Assembly: GCA_014381035.1 (NCBI GenBank)
Contig: JACMIS010000772.1
Span: 1 to 6,606, forward strand
Source: Armatimonadota bacterium
GTDB lineage: Bacteria > Armatimonadota > Armatimonadia > Armatimonadales > Armatimonadaceae
Direction: 5' to 3'
Length of the DNA: 6,606 nucleotides
Part shown: piece by piece, positions 1-5,234 of the stretch
Numbering within the stretch: position 1 is the stretch's first letter
How the letters are laid out: each line of letters begins with the position of its first letter
Notes under the pieces: generated by a model
Told to the model about the DNA's origin: nothing
Seen by the model: the letters and a program-made list of their open reading frames with translations, nothing else
Database searches by the model: none
Program-made: the position numbers and the translations under genes

Positions 1-2
1 GG

Positions 3-77
3 CACCGTGACAAAAAAATCGTCGGCGACCGGTTCCTGTTGTGGCACACACATGGCGAAATAGTATTTGATGGGTGA
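3..77 (+). CDS. C-terminal tail of an upstream gene (partial, unrecognised)
   Basis: A reading frame enters from the left edge and ends at TGA 75-77, giving 24 residues that start HRDKKIVGDRF and end GEIVFDG. The codons look like those of a real gene in this GC-rich DNA (atc, gtc, ggc, gac, cgg, ttc, ctg in succession), and the residue mix is that of a folded C-terminus. One of the other two forward frames stops almost at once (TGA at 8-10), while the third stays open to TAG 61-63 with a less protein-like translation. The tail is too short to assign to a family. The next gene starts 36 bases later on the same strand, so the two may share a transcript. Confidence 0.42.
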   Translation, partial: HRDKKIVGDRFLLWHTHGEIVFDG

Positions 78-113
78 AACCCCCGAAAGCGGATATAACA
101 GCAAACGAAACCG

Positions 114-455
114 ATGGATGATTATCCCGAATACAATCCCGCCCGCCCCTTTACTTTAGTCACCGACGCGCCAGCCGACCCGGAAGCCGGACACGAGTTT
201 GTTCTTCACTTCGACCCCGAGGACGAACGCTACTACGTCTTTTTCTTTGCGGAGGAGATGGACGCCGAACTGTTCAAAGAAGCGTATAACCGGGTTTCCA
301 CGAAACGCGCTGTTATCGTTCGGTTCGACCCGCGCAGTATCGAGGAGCGTATCGGCGTTCGCTACACGGGCGCGGACGGGAAACGAACCGACATGACGAT
401 ACTGCAATACTGCAAGAATATGGAATTCAAAAACGAATTCCGCCGCGAGGACTGA
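114..455 (+). CDS. Hypothetical protein, 113 aa, family not recognised
   Basis: I do not recognise this protein. It is small and acidic in its first half (MDDYPEYN start, then PADPEAGHEF and DPEDERYY), with a hydrophobic and aromatic stretch YYVFFFAEE around residues 39-47, and a more basic, charged C-terminus (CKNMEFKNEFRRED). There is no signal peptide or convincing transmembrane helix; the aromatic stretch is too short and looks like a buried beta-strand. The alternating strand-like and helix-like segments suggest one small alpha/beta domain acting in the cytoplasm. ATG 114 is chosen as the first start after the upstream stop. No Shine-Dalgarno site precedes it, although TATAAC at 94-99 could serve as a -10 element. 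It lies upstream of the exported hydrolase on the same strand. That it is a real gene is supported by codon use and by its fit between neighbours; its function is unknown. Confidence 0.7.
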   Translation: MDDYPEYNPARPFTLVTDAPADPEAGHEFVLHFDPEDERYYVFFFAEEMDAELFKEAYNRVSTKRAVIVRFDPRSIEERIGVRYTGADGKRTDMTILQYCKNMEFKNEFRRED

Positions 456-580
456 CGTTGCGGACGTTGAAGCGTCCAGACAAGGCAGGATTCAAGCAAG
501 GGGTTCACGAACCATGCCTTATGACTGTTCAACACACGGGGAACCGCGCTATTCCCTTCCTATCGAATTCCCGGTCCGCC

Positions 581-1390
581 ATGCCGCGCCGTGCCTTTCT
601 CTTGCGGGGAATGGTGCTTGCCCTCGTCGCAACGTCTGTGGTGCTCCCCGCACACGCCGCCGAAACGGACCCCGCAACGATACTGTTCACAGAGCGCACC
701 GTAACTACCCCGAGCGGAACCTATAAATATCTGATCCATATCCCGGCGAAACTGGACCGGCGCGGAAACCTTCCCGTGATCGTTTTCCTGCATGGCTCGG
801 GAGAACGTGGCGACGATAACACGGCGCAAACCAAGAACGGTATCCGCCTGATGATCGCACGAGAGGGGGACGGTTTTCCCGCCGTCGTGGTTGCCCCGCA
901 GTGCCGCGCCGACAACCGATGGACGGCACCGGAAATGGAAGCGATGGTAATGAAAGCACTCGATCAAACCATGACGGAGTTCAATGGCGACCCCCAGCGT
1001 GTTTATCTGACCGGGCTTTCCATGGGGGCATACGGTACGTGGGAACTTGCCAAACGACACCCGAACCGTTGGGCAGCCCTCGCGCCGGTTTGTGGCGGGA
1101 TCGTATCGCGCAATCAGACCCCGGAAACACTGCCTGCTGGTGCCAACCCGGTAAACCCGTATTCCGTGATGGCGACAGCGGTCGCGCCGATCCCGCAATG
1201 GATTTTTCATGGCGACGCGGACGGGGCGGTCCCGGTATCCGAATCACGCCAGATGGCGGCTATCCTGTACGCCCGCAAGGCGGACGTTCGGTACACCGAG
1301 TACCCCGGCGTCGGACATAACAGTTGGGACTACGCCTACAAAGAGCCGGATCTGCTCCCATGGCTTCTCGCCCACAAACGAAAGAAGTAA
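581..1390 (+). CDS. Exported alpha/beta-hydrolase (esterase / predicted peptidase type)
   Basis: A 269-residue serine hydrolase of the alpha/beta fold, nearest in pattern to the COG4099 predicted-peptidase / feruloyl-esterase-like group. The sequence shows FLHGSGERG (residues 69-77, oxyanion region), the nucleophile elbow GLSMG with Ser147, HGDAD with probable acid Asp214, and GVGHNSW with His246, so the catalytic triad is complete. The N-terminus is an export signal: twin arginines at 3-4 (PRRAFLLRG), a hydrophobic core [12 protein letters not shown] and cleavage after PAHA, near residue 26. RRAFLL resembles the Tat consensus. The frame stays open upstream to TTG 458, but ATG 581 puts the signal at the N-terminus; ATG 521 is an alternative. 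No strong ribosome site precedes any of them. The stop is 25 bases before the polyol dehydrogenase, suggesting co-transcription. The substrate is unknown: carboxylic esters or short peptides fit the family, and acetyl or feruloyl esters of plant polysaccharide are one possibility. Confidence 0.85.
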   Translation: MPRRAFLLRGMVLALVATSVVLPAHAAETDPATILFTERTVTTPSGTYKYLIHIPAKLDRRGNLPVIVFLHGSGERGDDNTAQTKNGIRLMIAREGDGFPAVVVAPQCRADNRWTAPEMEAMVMKALDQTMTEFNGDPQRVYLTGLSMGAYGTWELAKRHPNRWAALAPVCGGIVSRNQTPETLPAGANPVNPYSVMATAVAPIPQWIFHGDADGAVPVSESRQMAAILYARKADVRYTEYPGVGHNSWDYAYKEPDLLPWLLAHKRKK

Positions 1391-1415
1391 AACGTCTTCG
1401 CGACATATAGAAAAA

Positions 1416-2462
1416 ATGCAATCCCTCGTTTTAGAAGAAAAACAGCGGCTTAGCCTGCGCGAGTTCGCGGTGGACGAACCGATGGGACCGGGTGATGTCC
1501 GTATCGCGATCCACACCGTCGGTATCTGTGGCTCCGATCTACATTACTATGAGAATGGGCGCATCGGACCGTTCGTCGTAGAAGCGCCGATGGTACTCGG
1601 GCACGAAGCGTCTGGTACGGTTGTCGAAGTCGGGGTGACGGTGACTGCGCTTCAGGTCGGCGACCGGGTCTGCATGGAACCGGGCATCCCCGATCCCCAC
1701 TCGCGGGCGTCGCGTCTCGGTCGCTACAACCTCGACCCGGCGGTTCGCTTCTGGGCGACGCCGCCCGTACACGGAGTTCTGCGTCCGTTCGTGGTTCACC
1801 CGGCGGAATTCACCTTCAAACTGCCGCCCACTGTCAGTTTCGCCGAGGGCGCGATGGTCGAACCGCTCGCGGTCGGCATCCACGCCGCCGCCAAAGCGCG
1901 TATCGCTCCCGGTGATGTCGCCGTAGTCGTCGGCGCGGGTCCTATCGGAATGGTGACGGCGTTGTCTGCGCTCGCGGGTGGGTGTAGCCGGGTCATTGTC
2001 GCTGACGTACAAACCCCGAAGTTGGTGTTAGCGGGTTCGCTCGGTACCGCCATCGTTCCCATCAATGTCCGCGAACGGGACCTGACCGAGGCCGTCGCAA
2101 CTCTGACGGACGGTTGGGGTGCGGACATTGTGTTCGAATGCAGTGGTAACGAGAAAGCGGCGTCAGGCGTGTTCGCGCCGCTCTGCCCCGGCGGGTGCGT
2201 GGTGATGGTCGGCATGCCCGGTCAGTCCATCGCCTACGACGTGGTCGCCGCGCAGATCAAGGAAGCCCGCGTCGAGCACGTTTTCCGCTACGCGAACGCC
2301 TACGGGCGTGCCCTCGCCCTGATGGGAAGCGGTCAACTCAATGTCAAGCCGCTGATCACAGACACGTTCGGGTTCGCTGACAGCGTCAAAGCGTTCGATT
2401 TCGCCGCAAAAATGCCGCCCGCTTCCGTGAAAGCGCAGATCGTGGTTGCGGATGGTAGGTAA
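1416..2462 (+). CDS. Zinc-type polyol dehydrogenase, xylitol/sorbitol dehydrogenase-like
   Basis: A 348-residue medium-chain dehydrogenase that probably oxidises a polyol such as xylitol or sorbitol to the ketose with NAD+, in the cytoplasm. The catalytic-zinc ligands are visible: Cys38 in GICGSD, His63-Glu64 in GHEASG and Glu149 in MVEPLAVG. The HYYENGRIG segment after GICGSD is typical of sorbitol/xylitol dehydrogenases. The Rossmann motif is GAGPIG (173-178), and Asp197 at the end of the second strand (VIVADV) favours NAD over NADP. The loop that holds four structural-zinc cysteines in many relatives (about 90-107, [17 protein letters not shown]) has none here, as in animal sorbitol dehydrogenase and a group of bacterial xylitol dehydrogenases. 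ATG 1416 is chosen because earlier in-frame starts lie inside the hydrolase gene; it has no Shine-Dalgarno site, only an A-rich leader. The exact substrate cannot be told from sequence; the family call is secure. Confidence 0.9.
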   Translation: MQSLVLEEKQRLSLREFAVDEPMGPGDVRIAIHTVGICGSDLHYYENGRIGPFVVEAPMVLGHEASGTVVEVGVTVTALQVGDRVCMEPGIPDPHSRASRLGRYNLDPAVRFWATPPVHGVLRPFVVHPAEFTFKLPPTVSFAEGAMVEPLAVGIHAAAKARIAPGDVAVVVGAGPIGMVTALSALAGGCSRVIVADVQTPKLVLAGSLGTAIVPINVRERDLTEAVATLTDGWGADIVFECSGNEKAASGVFAPLCPGGCVVMVGMPGQSIAYDVVAAQIKEARVEHVFRYANAYGRALALMGSGQLNVKPLITDTFGFADSVKAFDFAAKMPPASVKAQIVVADGR

Positions 2463-2469
2463 CGTATAA

Positions 2470-2655
2470 TCAGGCTTTGTTACGCGCTGTAGTTACTGCG
2501 GCGTTACCGAGCAAAATGCGGTCAGAAGACTAACACACGATCACTTTAAGCCGCGAGTTGTAACAGGTCAGGATGATCTTGAGAATATCGCGTACTACTG
2601 TCACTCATGCAACGAATACAAAGCAACTGTCACGTTTGTCAAGGCATTTTTGTAA
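2470..2655 (+). pseudogene. HNH endonuclease core, probably a truncated gene
   Basis: This frame, too short to stand out as a normal gene, encodes about 61 residues with a full HNH/McrA-like core. There is a first zinc pair CSYCG (Cys codons 2488 and 2497), the catalytic segment LTHDHFKPR (Asp-His at 2539-2544), ENIAYY with Asn at 2584, a second zinc pair CHSCN (2599 and 2608) and the closing Asn at 2611 before EYKA. Order and spacing match stand-alone HNH nucleases, which cut DNA with a beta-beta-alpha-metal site. There is no ATG, GTG or TTG in frame before the motif, and TAA closes the frame at 2467-2469. The stop TAA 2653-2655 comes soon after EYKATVTF, where relatives usually continue. 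I read it as a remnant that lost its N-terminus and perhaps its C-terminus. A TATAAT lies at 2465-2470. The catalytic residues remain intact, so decay is recent or the core is still selected. Confidence 0.72.
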
Positions 2656-2656
2656 A

Positions 2657-2736
2657 ATAACCCGAATTGTCTCTTGTTGCCGCTCAGTCCCACGGAAATT
2701 TCCCAGCCTATGAAAGTGCGGTTCTTTTCGGGTTAT
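2657..2736. repeat. 10-bp inverted repeat flanking 60 bases
   Basis: ATAACCCGAA at 2657-2666 is matched exactly, in reverse complement, by TTCGGGTTAT at 2727-2736. The arms enclose 60 bases with no reading frame of note, and they fill the gap between the HNH remnant stop (2655) and the TetR stop (2738). The pairing stops abruptly at both ends of each arm. It could be a bidirectional terminator with a long loop between two convergent units, the ends of a very small mobile-element relic, or chance. There is no T-run after either arm. Confidence 0.45.
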
Positions 2737-2737
2737 A

Positions 2738-3343
2738 TCATTCTGTGCTTGCTAATTGGTTACGAATTGGATTGGTGTCGGTAAGCGGCGATGACAGCTT
2801 GCATATCTCGTCGAAGGCATGATCGAGATGCACATTCAGTCGATGCGATGGATCGGCAAACCAGGAAGCGACCGCGTAACAAAAGGATGCCATTCCAATT
2901 TCCGCCGCCAAAGTCGCCCGACGCTCGTCAACGCCGCGATGTCGCAACGCCATAGCCAAATTCTCAGTGAGGGCAGCGATCTTCGCCAACTCGCGCTCCT
3001 GAAGAGCAGGAGTACTTGCGATTACCTGCTGCCGGGGGACAGCAAATGCTCGGTTGTCTTCCATCAACTGCTCGATTGATTGCAACGCCCAATACAGCAA
3101 TTCCAGGGGCTGTAGTCCGTCAGGGGCTTGGGCTATCGCGCCGGTCAGAGCCGCCCGCAACCTGGCTTGCCCGTCGAACAGAACCTCGCGCTTGTCGGGG
3201 AAGTGGCGGAAGAAGGTGCGTTCCGTGACGCCTGCGCGGGCGGCAATTTCGGACGCGGTGGTCCGGTCATAACCGCGTTCGCTGAACAGTTCTAAGGCTG
3301 CCTGCTGAAGGCGGCGGCGGGCTTCTTCTCCACTGCGGGGCAT
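2738..3343 (-). CDS. TetR/AcrR-family transcriptional repressor
   Basis: A 201-residue regulator of normal TetR length. The N-terminal DNA-binding domain (about residues 8-56) is clear: a first helix RRRLQQAALELFSERGYDRT, then the helix-turn-helix TASEIAARAGVTERTFFRHF, then PDKREVLF. The rest is the helical ligand-binding and dimer domain (for example STPALQERELAKIAALTENL), whose ligand cannot be read from sequence. ATG 3343 is chosen because it starts right before the conserved domain (MPRSGEEARRR); the frame stays open upstream into the intergenic region, but relatives do not carry that extension. No Shine-Dalgarno site precedes it; instead a TATAAT lies six bases upstream, suggesting a leaderless message. 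It is divergent from the SDR-cupin operon across 170 bases with a palindrome over the operon promoter, so it most likely represses that operon and possibly itself. Confidence 0.92.
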   Translation of the reverse strand: MPRSGEEARRRLQQAALELFSERGYDRTTASEIAARAGVTERTFFRHFPDKREVLFDGQARLRAALTGAIAQAPDGLQPLELLYWALQSIEQLMEDNRAFAVPRQQVIASTPALQERELAKIAALTENLAMALRHRGVDERRATLAAEIGMASFCYAVASWFADPSHRLNVHLDHAFDEICKLSSPLTDTNPIRNQLASTE

Positions 3344-3355
3344 GTTTAGATTATA
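3344..3355 (-). promoter_or_regulatory. Candidate -10 element of the TetR gene, leaderless start
   Basis: On the minus strand TATAAT (plus-strand 3350-3355) is followed by six bases and then the ATG of the TetR gene. Transcription would begin at or next to the A of that ATG, giving a message with no leader. No good -35 is seen at 16-18 bp; the hexamer there (ACAGCG on the minus strand) is poor. That weak -35 region would lie inside the SDR promoter, so the two divergent promoters overlap. Confidence 0.5.
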
Positions 3356-3364
3356 CCCGCATAT

Positions 3365-3392
3365 TTGACAGTCGCTGTCGCTACGATATAAT
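3365..3392 (+). promoter_or_regulatory. Sigma-70-type promoter of the SDR-cupin operon
   Basis: TTGACA at 3365-3370 and TATAAT at 3387-3392, both exact consensus hexamers, are separated by 16 bases. Transcription would start near 3399, leaving about 115 bases of leader before the SDR start at 3514. Such a strong unregulated promoter would be costly, which fits tight repression by the divergent TetR protein. Confidence 0.78.
3367..3379. promoter_or_regulatory. Short palindrome over the -35 region
   Basis: GACAG, three bases, CTGTC form an inverted repeat that overlaps the -35 hexamer of the SDR promoter. It shares the GACA/TGTC core with the larger palindrome 12 bases downstream, so it may be a second or half operator for the TetR regulator. 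The arms are only 5 bp, so this could be chance. Confidence 0.38.
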
Positions 3393-3407
3393 GTCATAGA
3401 CTGACAT
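3391..3407. promoter_or_regulatory. Candidate TetR operator palindrome
   Basis: ATGTCA (3391-3396), five bases TAGAC, TGACAT (3402-3407) form a perfect 6-bp-arm palindrome of 17 bp. It overlaps the last bases of the -10 hexamer and covers the expected transcription start of the SDR operon. The size and arrangement are normal for TetR-family operators, and binding here would block polymerase. Assignment to this TetR protein rests on position, not on a known binding motif. Confidence 0.62.
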
Positions 3408-3500
3408 GAAAACAACTGCGGCGGAGTTCGACAATGCCGTAAGTCCCCGTTGCTCTTGGGGCATAGACGAGAACAAAAGTGTACAAAGAGCACCCTGCGA

Positions 3501-3505
3501 AAGGA
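3501..3505 (+). promoter_or_regulatory. Shine-Dalgarno site of the SDR gene
   Basis: AAGGA lies eight bases before ATG 3514. It decides the start: the frame is open back to ATG 3406, but this site and the family's N-terminal glycine motif both point to 3514. Confidence 0.7.
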
Positions 3506-3513
3506 AAATTTCG

Positions 3514-4419
3514 ATGCAAGTGTTTGTTACAGGTGCCAATGGCTGGATAGGCTCGGCTCTGGTCAAGGAGTTGATCGAGGCCGGTCATCAGGTGGTTGGG
3601 CTCGTTCGTTCCGAGCAGAAGGCGCACGACTTGCGTGCGGCGGGTGCCAAACCAGTTCTCGGCTCGCTGAGCGACCTTGAAGTTCTCAAGCATTCCGCGT
3701 CCCAGGCCGATGGCGTTGTCCATCTGGCCTTCAGCCTCGATATGTCGAAGATCTTAGAACTGTCCGAGCAAGATCGGCAGACCATTAAAGCCTTCGGCGA
3801 TGTCTACACAGGGTCTGACCGCCCGGTTATCGTGACGAGCGGTTTTGGTTTTTTGCCACCCGGCGAAGTGTTCACGGAAGAAACACCGCCTCCCCCGGTC
3901 AATCCGGCCTTCCCCCACACTCCCGAGCAGACAGCTACTGCGATTGCGGCACGCGGCGTGCGTGCAACCTGGGTTCGCCTTCCGCGCACTGTGCATGGCG
4001 TCGGCGAGCAACATGGTTTCGTGCCGGAACTGATACGGCTGGCGCGTGAGAAGAAGGTTTCCGCTTATGTCGGAGAAGGTCAAAATCTTTGGCCTGCGGT
4101 CCATCGGCTCGACGCGGTGCGGGTTTTCCGCTTAGCACTGGAGCATGGCACGCAGGACGGCCCCTTCCACGCGGTTGCCGAGGAAGGTGTTCCGTTCAGG
4201 CAAATTGCCGAGGTCATCGGCAACCATCTGGGAGTGCCAACCCGATCTATTTCTCCCGATGAGGCAGCCGGACACTTTAGTTTTTTCTCTGGTTTTGGGG
4301 CCATGTTTGCCGCTGGAAATGGCCCGGCTTCCAGCGACAAGACCAGAGCGAGCCTCGGCTGGGAGCCGAGGGAGATCGGCCTCATCTCGGACATCGACCG
4401 ACCAGAATATTACGGATGA
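3514..4419 (+). CDS. Atypical NAD(P)-binding SDR (epimerase-like, SDR_a7 type)
   Basis: A 301-residue protein of the short-chain dehydrogenase/NAD-dependent epimerase superfamily. TGANGWIG at residues 6-13 is the extended-SDR TGxxGxxG cofactor motif, and the Arg in GLVRS after the second strand hints at NADP. The expected active-site Tyr-x-x-x-Lys is not found; the region after VTSGFGFLPPG reads PHTPEQTA instead. This matches the atypical SDR_a7 group (known in databases as lacking the usual catalytic residues), as do RLPRTVHG, the WPAVHRLDA segment and the C-terminal ASSDKTRASLGWEP. Role: cytoplasmic NAD(P)-dependent oxidoreductase or redox sensor with unknown substrate. It is first in an operon with the cupin gene, 13 bases away, and is divergent from a TetR repressor. 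TetR-SDR-cupin neighbourhoods occur in several bacterial groups to my knowledge, suggesting response to a small toxic or signalling compound, but no reaction can be named. Confidence 0.88.
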   Translation: MQVFVTGANGWIGSALVKELIEAGHQVVGLVRSEQKAHDLRAAGAKPVLGSLSDLEVLKHSASQADGVVHLAFSLDMSKILELSEQDRQTIKAFGDVYTGSDRPVIVTSGFGFLPPGEVFTEETPPPPVNPAFPHTPEQTATAIAARGVRATWVRLPRTVHGVGEQHGFVPELIRLAREKKVSAYVGEGQNLWPAVHRLDAVRVFRLALEHGTQDGPFHAVAEEGVPFRQIAEVIGNHLGVPTRSISPDEAAGHFSFFSGFGAMFAAGNGPASSDKTRASLGWEPREIGLISDIDRPEYYG

Positions 4420-4422
4420 ACT

Positions 4423-4427
4423 GGAGA
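4423..4427 (+). promoter_or_regulatory. Shine-Dalgarno site of the cupin gene
   Basis: GGAGA lies five bases before ATG 4433, just after the SDR stop. It selects this ATG over the longer open frame that runs back into the SDR gene. Confidence 0.65.
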
Positions 4428-4432
4428 CGACC

Positions 4433-4855
4433 ATGCAAATCTATCGCAACAGCACCTTGCCGACCAATAAGGCTCCCGAGAAGAACTTCACGGGCGACGT
4501 CTATATCAGCGGCTACTTCGAGCGCGAAGCACCGAGCCGACTGGCCGGTGCTACCGTCAACTTCACCCCCGGCTCACGCACACCCTGGAAGGTAAACCCG
4601 CTCGGTCAGACGCTGATCGTGACGAGCGGCGTAGGCTGGGCGCAATGCGAGGGCGAGGAGGTCTCCGAGATCCGCGTCGGCGACACCATCTGGTGTCCGG
4701 CTGGGCAGAGGCACTGGGAGGGTGCCACGCCCGATCATGCGATGACTTATTTCGCCATCCATGAAGCCAAGGACGGCAGGACCGTGGAGTTCAGGGAGAA
4801 GGTGACGGACGAGGAATACCGAAAGGGACCGTCGCCCGCCTCGTCGCGACGCTGA
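4433..4855 (+). CDS. Small cupin protein, hydroxynitrile-lyase-like, altered metal site
   Basis: A 140-residue single-domain cupin. Motif 1 is GSRTPWKVNPLGQTLIVTSG (47-66) and motif 2 is VGDTIWCPAGQRHW (82-95), followed by the typical ending TDEEYRK. The closest pattern I recall is the Granulicella cupin (R)-hydroxynitrile lyase and its many uncharacterised relatives, in which His53, His55, Gln59 and His94 bind Mn or Fe. Here Gln59 and His94 are kept, but positions 53 and 55 are Lys and Asn (WKVNP in place of WHTHP). Residue 110 is His, where that lyase has Gln. The usual metal site should therefore be lost or changed, so a lyase or other metal-dependent reaction cannot be assumed. There is no signal peptide, so it is cytoplasmic. 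It is 13 bases after the SDR gene with its own ribosome site, so it is under the same TetR-controlled promoter. The family call is secure; the function is unknown. Confidence 0.88.
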   Translation: MQIYRNSTLPTNKAPEKNFTGDVYISGYFEREAPSRLAGATVNFTPGSRTPWKVNPLGQTLIVTSGVGWAQCEGEEVSEIRVGDTIWCPAGQRHWEGATPDHAMTYFAIHEAKDGRTVEFREKVTDEEYRKGPSPASSRR

Positions 4856-5234
4856 CGTGGGCGCGACAGGCAGCCCTGAGAATCCATGATATTTATCACT
4901 GAAAGTTGCACACAAGACTCGCTGGAGTCTGGGGCGGTCGCCCCGCTAAATCGCTAAGAAGAGGGCGGGCGGGTCGGAAATTCGCGACCAACAAAGACAG
5001 GCGAATCGTTCGGGGGCGATTGCATCGTCCCTTCTGGCAAGATTCGGTCTGTATGGTGAATGCGCCCCGGCAACTGTTCGGGCTGTTGGGGAAAAGACGC
5101 GGCGATCTGGCTTTTCACGACCTTATATCCGGCGTCGCAAAAAACAGAGTGATAAGTAGCGGGCAAGGAATGTGTTCACGGATGCTACCGGTCCTGGGCA
5201 GGAAATCGACCCCACCTTTGCGAAACTGCGGAGT
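4856..5234. other. About 380 bases without a convincing gene
   Basis: The gap between the cupin and gamma-glutamyltranspeptidase holds no reading frame I believe. Open frames exist on both strands (for example 4906-5238 plus from a TTG, and 4954-5166 minus from a TTG), but they overlap each other, lack ribosome sites and show no family motif. The left part holds a short palindrome, TGATA-TT-TATCA at 4887-4898, and two adjacent stem-loops at 4915-4944, described separately. No promoter with both good -35 and -10 hexamers is seen before the transpeptidase. The region may carry its promoter and leader, a small RNA, or degraded sequence. Confidence 0.55.
4915..4944 (+). terminator. Two adjacent perfect stem-loops, possible operon end
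   Basis: AGACTC-GCTG-GAGTCT (4915-4930) is a 6-bp stem with a 4-base loop. It is followed without a gap by GGGGC-GGTC-GCCCC (4931-4944), a GC-only stem. They lie 60 bases after the cupin stop. No T-run follows (GCTAAATCGC comes next), so this is not a standard intrinsic terminator; it could be a Rho-assisted end, an RNA-stabilising structure or a REP-like element. Confidence 0.4.

Noticed and set aside
422..441. GGAATTC-6-GAATTCC inverted repeat near the end of the 113-aa gene
   Set aside because: It falls inside coding sequence, where it encodes the repeated Glu-Phe of EFKNEF, and no T-run follows, so a terminator is unlikely.
462..477. GGACG-6-CGTCC stem-loop after the 113-aa gene
   Set aside because: The stem is only 5 bp with no T-run; stems of this size arise often by chance in GC-rich DNA.
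458..580. TTG-started 41-residue extension of the hydrolase
   Set aside because: It would bury the export signal well inside the protein, and no ribosome site supports TTG 458; ATG 581 places the signal at the N-terminus.
560..1210. A 216-codon open frame on the minus strand opposite the hydrolase gene
   Set aside because: The plus strand has a full catalytic triad and signal peptide here; the antisense product is rich in Arg and His with no motif, as expected of a GC-rich shadow.
1209..1415. 69-codon N-terminal extension of the polyol dehydrogenase overlapping the hydrolase
   Set aside because: The family starts around [14 protein letters not shown], and the extension is simply an alternative frame of the hydrolase gene.
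2465..2470. Perfect TATAAT just after the polyol dehydrogenase stop as a promoter for the HNH frame
   Set aside because: No -35 hexamer lies at 15-19 bp (TTGCGG is only 13 bp away), and no start codon follows in the HNH frame, so a working promoter is not supported.
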